Assembly (NCBI GenBank): GCA_946494635.1
Contig: CAMMCS010000047.1
Coordinates: 1 to 11,371, forward strand
DNA length: 11,371 nucleotides
Direction of reading: 5' to 3'
DNA from: an uncultured Oscillibacter sp.
Lineage (GTDB): Bacteria > Bacillota > Clostridia > Oscillospirales > Oscillospiraceae
Shown: positions 1 to 5,734 of the stretch, piece after piece
Position numbering within the stretch: the stretch's first letter is position 1
Layout: each line of letters begins with the position of its first letter
Notes under the pieces: generated by a model
What the model was told of the DNA's origin: nothing
Database searches by the model: none
What the model saw: only the letters and a program-made list of their open reading frames with translations
Program-made: the position numbers and the translations under genes

Positions 1-468
1 CTGAAGGGCTTCGACGTGGTGATCGACGCCTTCGGCGCCTGGACGGAGGACACCCTGCCCCAGCACAGCACGTCCCTGAAGCACCTGTGCGACATTCTCT
101 CCGGCACGGACACCCGCCTGCTGGTGGTGGGCGGCGCCGGCAGCCTGTATGTGAACCCGGAGCACACCGCCCAGGTGATGGACGGCCCGGACTTCCCCGA
201 CGCCTTCAAGCCCCTGGCCAGAGCGCAGGGGAAGGCATTGCAGGAGCTGCGGCAGCGCAGCGACGTGAAGTGGACGTTTATCAGCCCCGCCGGGGACTTC
301 CAGGCCGACGGCGCGCGCACCGGCGCCTACATCCTGGGCGGCGAGGAGCTGACCCTGAACGAGAAGGGCGAGAGCGTCATTAGCTACGCCGACTACGCCA
401 TCGCCATGGTGGACGAGGCGGTCAGCGGCGGCCACATCCGGCAGCGCATCAGCGTGGTGCGGAAGTGA
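1..468 (+). CDS. NAD(P)H-binding oxidoreductase, atypical SDR (5' truncated)
   Basis: The reading frame is open from base 1, so the N-terminus, including the GxxGxxG dinucleotide loop expected in this family, lies outside the window. About 155 residues remain. They resemble the YwnB/BVR-B-like NAD(P)-binding group (COG2910): a strand DVVIDAFG near the start, then the LLVVGGAGSLYV block (residues about 40-51), then a WTFISPAGDF segment that normally lines the substrate pocket, and a C-terminal YADYAIAMVDEA helix. Such proteins are cytoplasmic flavin or quinone reductases, or redox-sensing dehydrogenases, and are often paired with a MarR, HxlR or Rrf2 regulator; none is visible here. It is separated from the macrodomain gene by 201 bases that hold a hairpin and a promoter, so it is probably a separate transcription unit. 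The family call is from memory of motifs; the substrate is unknown. Confidence 0.8.
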   Translation: MKGFDVVIDAFGAWTEDTLPQHSTSLKHLCDILSGTDTRLLVVGGAGSLYVNPEHTAQVMDGPDFPDAFKPLARAQGKALQELRQRSDVKWTFISPAGDFQADGARTGAYILGGEELTLNEKGESVISYADYAIAMVDEAVSGGHIRQRISVVRK

Positions 469-500
469 TTCCAGGCCCCGCCGGCAGCAGCTGCATAGAA

Positions 501-536
501 TTGTGCCATGGTTTCCCTTTGGTAACCATGGCACAA
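501..536. repeat. 13-bp perfect inverted repeat (hairpin)
   Basis: The arms are TTGTGCCATGGTT (501-513) and AACCATGGCACAA (524-536). The stem can gain two more G-C pairs beyond one T-T mismatch, closing a CTTT loop at 517-520. It lies 32 bases after the oxidoreductase stop codon. There is no clear T-run on either side, so it is at best a weak terminator; it could equally be a protein-binding dyad. Confidence 0.75.
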
Positions 537-544
537 ATTTGTGC
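531..544. promoter_or_regulatory. 14-bp perfect palindrome, candidate operator
   Basis: GCACAAATTTGTGC is a perfect palindrome. It shares its left half with the right arm of the 501-536 hairpin, giving three copies of a TTGTGC half-site in alternating orientation. It ends four bases before the -35 of the macrodomain promoter. The position fits a repressor or activator site; the binding protein is unknown. Confidence 0.5.
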
Positions 545-548
545 GTAC

Positions 549-577
549 TTTACGGAACCACCGTCTCCGGGTACAAT
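549..577 (+). promoter_or_regulatory. Sigma-70-type promoter of the macrodomain-sirtuin unit
   Basis: The -35 TTTACG (549-554) and -10 TACAAT (572-577, 5 of 6 to consensus) are 17 bases apart. A start near 584 gives a leader of about 86 bases before the macrodomain ATG. It directly follows the 531-544 palindrome. Confidence 0.6.
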
Positions 578-669
578 AGGGACGGCGGGGGACAGCGCGT
601 GGCCGCGCCTGCGCCCGGCGGGAGCTGTGGAGAAGATCCCGTAAAAATCTGTTTGGGAGGGAATGCCCT

Positions 670-1476
670 ATGAATCGAAGGGAACAGCTGGCATTTTTGA
701 CCGGCGCCCTGCTGGCGGAGATGCCGGAGTACCGGGAGCAGGCGGAGGCGTTTCCATCCGATGACGCCGCCCAGCGGCGGCTGCTGCGCTCCCTGATGAA
801 CGTCCGGCCGCCCATGCCCCTGGATCCGGGATTTCTGGAAGTGCAGGACGTCCTCCTCTCCGCCGAACGGGAGGCAAAGGGCGTAGTGGACGGTGCGGCC
901 CTGCCGCCCATCGCGGCGGATCCCCGCCTGGCGCTCTGGCAGGGGGACATCACCCGCCTGCGGGCGGACGCCATCGTGGACGCGGACAACTCCGCCCTGC
1001 TGGGGTGCTTCGCCCCCTGCCACGGCTGCATCGACAATGCCATCCACTCGGCGGCGGGGCTCCAGCTCCGGGAGGAGTGCGCGGCGATCATGCGGGCCCA
1101 GGGCCATCCGGAGCCCGCCGGCCGGGCCAAGCTGACGAAGGGCTATAACCTGCCGGCCCGGTATGTGCTCCACACCGTGGGGCCTATTGTGGGCAGGTGG
1201 GTGACCTGGAAGGACCGGCGGGCGCTGGCCGCCTGCTACCGCGCCTGTTTGGAACTGGCGGCAGAGCATGGGCTCCGGACCGTGGCCTTCTGCTGCATCT
1301 CCACCGGCGAATTTCACTTTCCAAACCAGGAGGCGGCTGAGATCGCCGTGAACACGGTGCGGGAATTTCTGAACCGGCAGGCGACTTCCATCGAAAGGGT
1401 GATCTTCAATGTTTTCAAAGACCTGGACAAGGACATCTACCGCCGTCTCCTGGGACCCGATCGGACGGCTGCGTGA
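670..1476 (+). CDS. Zinc-type macrodomain protein-ADP-ribose hydrolase (SirTM-linked)
   Basis: A 268-residue protein with a helical N-terminal extension (about 1-85) and a macrodomain (about 86-265). The start has a strong GGGAGGG ribosome site eight bases upstream. Landmarks are GDIT (92-95), AIVDADNS (101-108), the GCFAPCHGCIDNAIH block (112-126) and a CISTGEF phosphate loop (209-215). C113, H118 and C120 fit the zinc ligands of the SirTM-linked zinc-dependent macrodomains. N107 and D122 align with the catalytic Asn/Asp of MacroD-type enzymes. The family removes mono-ADP-ribose from proteins, and its usual partner is the class M sirtuin, encoded immediately downstream in an overlapping frame. 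It should act in the cytoplasm. The usual VNAAN motif reads VDADN here, so the ligand-contacting Asn at 104 is Asp. The family call is firm; the target protein is unknown. Confidence 0.92.
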   Translation: MNRREQLAFLTGALLAEMPEYREQAEAFPSDDAAQRRLLRSLMNVRPPMPLDPGFLEVQDVLLSAEREAKGVVDGAALPPIAADPRLALWQGDITRLRADAIVDADNSALLGCFAPCHGCIDNAIHSAAGLQLREECAAIMRAQGHPEPAGRAKLTKGYNLPARYVLHTVGPIVGRWVTWKDRRALAACYRACLELAAEHGLRTVAFCCISTGEFHFPNQEAAEIAVNTVREFLNRQATSIERVIFNVFKDLDKDIYRRLLGPDRTAA

Positions 1477-2284
1477 GGCGCTGTCCGCCGCGGACGCGGT
1501 GGTGGTCGGGGCCGGCGCAGGCCTGTCCGCATCCGCGGGGCTCACCTACTCCGGGGAGCGGTTCCGGCGGTACTTCGGGGACTTCCAGGCCAAATACGGC
1601 ATCCGGGATATGTATTCCGGCGGCTTCTATCCCTTTGAAAGCCTGGAGGAATACTGGGCCTGGTGGAGCCGGCAGATCCTGGTGAACCGGTACGAGAAGG
1701 CACCGGAGCCGGTGTATGAGCAGCTTCTGGATCTGGTAAAGGACAGGGACTATTTCGTCCTGACCACCAATGTGGATCACCAGTTCCAGATGGCGGGCTT
1801 TGACAAGCGGCGGCTGTTCTACACCCAGGGGGACTACGGCCTGTGGCAGTGCTCCCGGCCCTGCCATCAGGAGACCTATGACAATGAGGAGACCGTCCGC
1901 CGGATGTTCGCGGAGCAGAGGGACATGCGGATCCCCACGGAGCTGGTGCCCCTTTGCCCCAAGTGCGGCCGCCCTATGACCATGAACCTCCGGTGCGACA
2001 GCACCTTTGTCCAGGACGCGGGCTGGTACGCCGCCGCCCGGCGGTACGAAGAATTTCTCCGGCGGCACAGGGGGATGCGGCTGCTGTTTCTGGAGCTGGG
2101 GGTGGGCGGCAACACGCCGGTCATCATCAAGTACCCCTTCTGGAGGATGACCCTGGAGAACCGAAGGGCCACCTATGCCTGCGTGAATCTGGAGGAGGCC
2201 GGTGTCCCCCGGGAGATCCAAAGGCGGTCCATCTGCATTGCGGCGGATATCGGGCAGACCCTGGAACGGCTGATCCTGCCGTAA
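1409..2284 (+). CDS. Class M sirtuin (SirTM), protein ADP-ribosyltransferase
   Basis: A 291-residue sirtuin of the microbial class M. Visible motifs: NAD loop GAGAGLS (34-40), YSGERF (47-52), TTNVD (119-123), YTQGDYG (138-144), Cys pairs C148/C152 and C183/C186 for structural zinc, and ELGVGGNTP (229-237). The residue expected to be the sirtuin catalytic His is Gln140. This is typical of SirTM and fits ADP-ribosyl transfer rather than deacetylation. The ATG start lies 68 bases inside the macrodomain gene, preceded by AAAGG; no other ATG, GTG or TTG occurs before the first conserved strand. The overlap implies translational coupling of the writer (SirTM) and eraser (macrodomain). In Staphylococcus and Streptococcus, SirTM modifies a GcvH-like protein lipoylated by LplA2; neither gene is in this window, so the substrate here is open. 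Confidence 0.9.
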   Translation: MFSKTWTRTSTAVSWDPIGRLREALSAADAVVVGAGAGLSASAGLTYSGERFRRYFGDFQAKYGIRDMYSGGFYPFESLEEYWAWWSRQILVNRYEKAPEPVYEQLLDLVKDRDYFVLTTNVDHQFQMAGFDKRRLFYTQGDYGLWQCSRPCHQETYDNEETVRRMFAEQRDMRIPTELVPLCPKCGRPMTMNLRCDSTFVQDAGWYAAARRYEEFLRRHRGMRLLFLELGVGGNTPVIIKYPFWRMTLENRRATYACVNLEEAGVPREIQRRSICIAADIGQTLERLILP

Positions 2285-2777
2285 TACGGCGCCTCCATAG
2301 CCGGAAATGCTGCACCCGTTGATGGGAGCGGACGATTGATGATCGGAGTTGGCAAAGCCGGTGCCCCATCCTTCTCCGTTCGGCCGGCTCCATGGCCCGC
2401 CTATGGCGGGCCATGGAGCCGGTTTCCTTCATAATGCCCGCATCGGCGATGGCAGTGCCTGGCGGTATTGGCCCGCGCGCCTTTGCAAGCGTTGCTGCAC
2501 ACCGCGATGGCCGGGGCATCCAGGGGCTGCACCGAGAGACCCGTCAGGTCAGTGCGCGGGGAATCGCTTCCCGGCTCACCAGTGGACAGCCCCACGGCGG
2601 CCTTTCCGGCAGGGGATGCTTCCAATGCCTCGCCAATTGCCATGAGGCTCTAGGGATGAACCGCGGTTGTCATGAATGCTTTCGGGACGCCAGCTGGGTC
2701 ATCCTCCGGCCTGATTGCCGGAGAAGCGGATCCGGCCCCTGTCCTCAGGATCAGACGTTGGGAGCCCGTGAGCTCGA
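2285..2777. other. 493-base gap with no convincing gene
   Basis: The gap lies between the tail-to-tail sirtuin (+) and cyclophilin-like lipoprotein (-) genes. It holds the 18-bp hairpin at 2384-2422 and a 7-bp hairpin (CTCCGGC 2704-2710, GCCGGAG 2717-2723) just past the lipoprotein stop. No T-run follows the smaller hairpin. Both strands have open frames, such as minus strand 2401-2643, but they lack ribosome sites and recognisable motifs. Decayed coding sequence is possible. Confidence 0.6.
2384..2422 (+). terminator. 18-bp perfect hairpin after the sirtuin gene
   Basis: The arms CCGGCTCCATGGCCCGCC (2384-2401) and GGCGGGCCATGGAGCCGG (2405-2422) are fully complementary around a TAT loop. The + strand continues TTTCCTTC, an imperfect T-rich tail, so it may terminate the macrodomain-sirtuin transcript. 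The opposite strand has no T-run. An unusually long stem; it could also be a repeat element. Confidence 0.5.
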
Positions 2778-3464
2778 TCAATCATCGGCCGTATCGGCGG
2801 CCACGCTGGCCGCAAGATCCAGCTGCGTCAGGAATTCAGCTCCGGACTCCACGCTCCCCAGGGGGATCAGGGACGAAGAAGCACGGAAGTCCTGATAGAA
2901 AAAGCAGAGGTTCCCCCAGGGGATGTAGTAGCACAGGCTCCCAACCTCCGGGTCACAGCTGTCCGGCGAACCGTCAACAGGCAGGCTGTCCGGCGGATAG
3001 GCGATTTTCTCCGTGCCGTTGAAATCCTCAAAGGTCAGTTCCAGGGGAAGCATTTCATACAGGGCGTCCGCCGCCGGGTTGTCATTGAGACGCACGATGA
3101 TCTCAGCGCCGTCGTCCAGTAAAAACCGGATCTTTTTGTTCTCATCCATTTCTGTCATTTCTGTGATTTCCTCCTTTTGAGGGGCTTCTTCTTGTGGAGA
3201 AGCGGCCTCATTTGCGGGAACCCAATTCCCTTCATCGTTGGGTGCGCTTTCCGAAGGCACGCGCTCCTCCTGCGCCTGAGCGGCCTCTGCCGGTATTTGC
3301 GGCTCCTGCGTTTCAACAGAGCCGGCTTCACCGGCCGCGGTGCCGGACTCCGTTTGGGATCCGGGAGAGCCGGTATCCCGCATTGGCGCCGGCTCCTCTG
3401 CGCCGCAGGCTGTGAGGAACACGGCAAGAGCGCAGGACAATAAAAGGAAACAGATCTGTTTCAC
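2778..3464 (-). CDS. Cyclophilin-like fold lipoprotein
   Basis: 228 residues from a GTG at 3464, chosen because GGAGG lies seven bases upstream and the signal peptide then begins normally (MKQICFLLL). An ATG at 3497 would overlap the preceding gene and add eleven unlikely residues. A lipobox LTAC places the acylated Cys at residue 20. Residues about 21-110 form an acidic, Pro/Glu/Ser-rich linker. Residues about 111-216 match the cyclophilin-like domain family (Cyclophil_like2): LPLELTFEDFNGTEKIAYPP, a YYIPWGNLCFFY strand block and the LIPLGSVESG motif. The product should be anchored on the outer face of the cytoplasmic membrane. The family has no established biochemical activity but often lies beside flavodoxin and aldo/keto reductase genes, as here. 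It is the last gene of the operon and its ribosome site overlaps the end of the flavodoxin gene. Confidence 0.85.
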   Translation of the reverse strand: MKQICFLLLSCALAVFLTACGAEEPAPMRDTGSPGSQTESGTAAGEAGSVETQEPQIPAEAAQAQEERVPSESAPNDEGNWVPANEAASPQEEAPQKEEITEMTEMDENKKIRFLLDDGAEIIVRLNDNPAADALYEMLPLELTFEDFNGTEKIAYPPDSLPVDGSPDSCDPEVGSLCYYIPWGNLCFFYQDFRASSSLIPLGSVESGAEFLTQLDLAASVAADTADD

Positions 3465-3466
3465 AG

Positions 3467-4285
3467 TCACACCTCCAGATCCAGTCCCGCGATCCACGCC
3501 TGCACCGCGGGCTGGGAAGCGTCCACCTCCGGTCGGTAGACGCCGATGGGGTCCAGGATGGTCACATCCTCCGGCAGAGCGGCGGTCAGATCCCGGATGG
3601 TGCCGGACAATCCGCCGGTGCCGTGGGTGACGAAGGGCACCACCGTCTTTCCGCTCCAGTCATACTCCTCCACAAAGGTCAGCACCGGCATGGGCAGGGT
3701 GTACCACCAGTTGGGGAAGCCCAGGAATACGATGTCGTAATCCTCCATGTTGTCCACATGGGAGGCCAGGGCCGGCCGGGCATTGTCCGCCTTCTCATCG
3801 GCCGCCCTGTCCAGGCACTGGTCGTAGTCGCTGGAGTAGGGCTCCTCCACCACGATGGAGTGGAGGTCGCCGCCCACCTCCTGCTGAATCCAGGACGCCA
3901 GCTTGGCTGCGTTGCCGGGAGCCAGTACACTGGCGGAGGTGGTGGCGTCCACATCCACACTGTCTGGATCCTCCACCACGGTGTTGTCCGCCCAGGTGAA
4001 GTAGGCGATCAGGATGTTGCTGTTCCCGTCGTCGTCTCCTGCGGGAGACTGCGCGGGATCTTGCTGCTCCTCGCCGGAAGGCTGCGTCTGTTCCGGTGTT
4101 TCCTCCGGAGATTCGGCATTTGGCCTCTCTGCGGCCAGATCGCCGGAGGGGCCCGGTTCAGATGTTTCCGCCGCCTGACCGCTCTCTGATGGGGCAGACA
4201 AGTCCTGATCCGATGGTGTCCCGCCGCATGCGGTCAGGGAAAAGAGCATGGCCGACGCCAGCAAACACGCGAGTTGCCTTCTCAT
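3467..4285 (-). CDS. Exported lipoprotein flavodoxin with altered FMN loop
   Basis: 272 residues from the ATG at 4285, which has AAGGAGG upstream and opens a signal peptide ending in lipobox LTAC (Cys20). An in-frame upstream start at 4378 would bury the signal peptide. Residues about 21-88 are a low-complexity Ser/Glu/Pro/Gly linker; residues 89-272 are a Flavodoxin_4-type domain. The first strand and loop read ILIAYFTWADNT (91-102) instead of the usual YFSATGNT, with an insertion after it. The second flavin region, FLGFPNWWYTLPMPVLTF (187-204), and VVPFVTHGTGGLSGTI (215-230) are well kept, with Trp193/Trp194 placed to stack on the isoalloxazine. The start codon overlaps the DUF4405 stop as ATGA, implying coupled translation. 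Likely role: one- or two-electron flavin carrier or reductase outside the membrane. Confidence 0.87.
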   Translation of the reverse strand: MRRQLACLLASAMLFSLTACGGTPSDQDLSAPSESGQAAETSEPGPSGDLAAERPNAESPEETPEQTQPSGEEQQDPAQSPAGDDDGNSNILIAYFTWADNTVVEDPDSVDVDATTSASVLAPGNAAKLASWIQQEVGGDLHSIVVEEPYSSDYDQCLDRAADEKADNARPALASHVDNMEDYDIVFLGFPNWWYTLPMPVLTFVEEYDWSGKTVVPFVTHGTGGLSGTIRDLTAALPEDVTILDPIGVYRPEVDASQPAVQAWIAGLDLEV

Positions 4286-4998
4286 GGGTGATCCTCCTTT
4301 TGCGGACTGTTCCTGCCGGCAGTCCGGTTCATACAGTGCTGCAGCGCCCTCCCGAGATAGTATGAGATCGCAATACAAAGTCCCATCATGGCCAGCAGAT
4401 CCAGGAAGTACAGGACAGGCGGCTGCTCGTAGTCAAAGAATACAAAGTGGCTTCGTAAAAAGAGATAGTCGGCAATGTGCTGCCTGACGAACGCGTACAC
4501 CCCATAACCGGAGATTCCGGCGGTCAGCACCCGGAGGGCCGTAGTGCGGAGGGCAGACGGCTTCCTGTTTCCGGCCGCCTTCCGCACCACACCCAGTATG
4601 ATCCCCCAGTGGAGGCTCAGGTGCGCCGACAGCAGAAGAAAGCCCCAATAGGCGCACAGCAGATGCGCCGTCCTTGCCAGCCCCATGTGGCCCTGGGTGG
4701 GGAGGAAATCGAATACATACCGGCTCATCCAGATCCCGCTGAGCATGGAGCCCAGCATACAGAGAAGAACCAGCAGGGCGAGGGCGGTCTGCAAGACCCG
4801 GTAGGGCGTGTACTTCCCACGGTTCAGGGCCCTGAGCCATTTGCGGTTCAGGAGGTGATGGGCGATGAACAGCACCAGCATCCCAGCCCCCAGCCACTCG
4901 TGGATTTCCTGATCGGTGAGGAAATAGGCCATCAGCAGGACCAGCACCACCGTCATCAGCAGGTCCACCAGGTGGCGGACGGCTGTCTTGTTTCCCAT
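4282..4998 (-). CDS. DUF4405-like six-helix membrane protein, possible haem b carrier
   Basis: 238 residues, with AAGGAGG five to six bases before the ATG. Hydrophobic segments lie at about 10-28, 36-51, 66-90, 108-136, 152-170 and 194-220, so it is an integral membrane protein with about six helices. Histidines fall in or next to helices: H33, H47/H48, H104, H112, H126 and H130. The layout (EIHEWLG, FIAHHLLNRKW, then AHLLCAYWGFLLLSAHLSLHWG) matches DUF4405 proteins, which resemble b-type cytochrome membrane domains. Haem binding is an inference. Its place between two exported flavodoxin genes, overlapping one and 22 bases from the other, suggests it delivers electrons across the membrane to them. 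The alternative is a structural or maturation partner. Confidence 0.75.
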   Translation of the reverse strand: MGNKTAVRHLVDLLMTVVLVLLMAYFLTDQEIHEWLGAGMLVLFIAHHLLNRKWLRALNRGKYTPYRVLQTALALLVLLCMLGSMLSGIWMSRYVFDFLPTQGHMGLARTAHLLCAYWGFLLLSAHLSLHWGIILGVVRKAAGNRKPSALRTTALRVLTAGISGYGVYAFVRQHIADYLFLRSHFVFFDYEQPPVLYFLDLLAMMGLCIAISYYLGRALQHCMNRTAGRNSPQKEDHP

Positions 4999-5011
4999 AG
5001 GGGCCTCCTTC

Positions 5012-5028
5012 CCGCCTCAGTCAGGCGG
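5012..5028. repeat. Small hairpin across a stop codon within the operon
   Basis: CCGCCT (5012-5017) pairs with AGGCGG (5023-5028) around a 5-base loop. It covers the stop codon of the upstream flavodoxin gene (5021-5023) and ends just before the DUF4405 ribosome site at 5005-5009. It could tune expression of the downstream genes; there is no T-run, so termination is unlikely. Confidence 0.4.
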
Positions 5029-5716
5029 CCTGTCCAAGGCCAAAACCCAGAGCGTCCACCCACTGGGATACGGTCTCCTGGGAGGCGGAGCCGCTGAACC
5101 GCTGGCCTTCCAGCCAGGTGGCTCCCTGCGTCAAGGGCTCCAGAGCATCCGCGCTGGAGCCGATGGAGCTGCTTCCAGAGGTGCAGAAGGGCACGATGGT
5201 CTTGCCGTCGAAGTCGTAGCTCTCCAGGAATGAGGAGATGATTTTGGGCGCAGCCCCCCACCAGATGGGGTAGCCCAGGAAGACCACCTCGTAATCCTCC
5301 AGATTCTCCACGCTGCCGGAGATGGCCGGACGGGCCGCGGGGTCGTTCTGCTCCTGATTGGCGCGGCAGTCGGAATTGCTGTAATTCAGGTCTTCGGAGG
5401 TGTAGGGCACCTGGGGTACGATCTCATAGAGGCCGGCGTCCAGGATGCTGGCCAGATGCTCCGCAATGTTCTCCGTATTGCCGGTGGCGGAGAAATAGGC
5501 GATGAGCACGGAGCTGGGAGCTCCGGCGGCGGGCGCTTCGCCCTCGGCCGGCTCCTCCGCAGATGCCTCCCCGCCGGTGGGGACAGGTGCTTCCGCTGTG
5601 GATCCGCTGTTGGAGCCGGACGGGTCTGCGGCGGTGCCCTGGCTTTCCGCGCTGCCGCATGCGGCCAGGGACAGGATCAGCGCCAGGGTCAAGAGCAGAG
5701 AGATCCATCTTCTCAT
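5021..5716 (-). CDS. Exported lipoprotein flavodoxin with canonical FMN loop
   Basis: 231 residues, GGAGG ten bases before the ATG. The signal peptide ends with lipobox LAAC and Cys20, followed by an Ala/Glu/Gly/Ser-rich linker (about 21-67) and a Flavodoxin_4 domain (68-231). The FMN phosphate loop SATGNT (76-81) is intact. The pattern EVVFLGYPIWWGAAPKIISSFLE (143-165) and TIVPFCTSGSSSIGSS (173-188) complete the flavin site. The domain should sit outside the membrane, which is unusual for a flavodoxin and means FMN must be supplied there. It follows the aldo/keto reductase gene by 18 bases and precedes DUF4405 by 22. It is the better-preserved of two paralogues in the operon; a plausible job is electron transfer to an external acceptor, or quinone or disulfide reduction. 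The function is inferred from context. Confidence 0.9.
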   Translation of the reverse strand: MRRWISLLLTLALILSLAACGSAESQGTAADPSGSNSGSTAEAPVPTGGEASAEEPAEGEAPAAGAPSSVLIAYFSATGNTENIAEHLASILDAGLYEIVPQVPYTSEDLNYSNSDCRANQEQNDPAARPAISGSVENLEDYEVVFLGYPIWWGAAPKIISSFLESYDFDGKTIVPFCTSGSSSIGSSADALEPLTQGATWLEGQRFSGSASQETVSQWVDALGFGLGQAA

Positions 5717-5734
5717 GGGGAAATGTCCTCCTTT

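Noticed and set aside
550..1545. Long open frame on the minus strand (331 codons) opposite the macrodomain gene
   Set aside because: It is antisense to a clear macrodomain gene; the translation is Arg/Pro/His-rich with no motif, as GC-rich shadow frames are.
2401..2643. Minus-strand frame of 80 codons in the gap after the sirtuin gene, with a CSNACKGA-like segment
   Set aside because: No ribosome site, no family recognised, and the Cys spacing does not make a ferredoxin motif; recorded only as part of the gap.
3465..3497. ATG start at 3497 for the cyclophilin-like lipoprotein
   Set aside because: It would place eleven extra polar residues before the signal peptide and overlap the upstream gene; GTG 3464 has a well-spaced GGAGG.
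4286..4378. Upstream start at 4378 for the altered-loop flavodoxin
   Set aside because: It buries the lipoprotein signal peptide and overlaps the DUF4405 gene; ATG 4285 has AAGGAGG and an ATGA junction.
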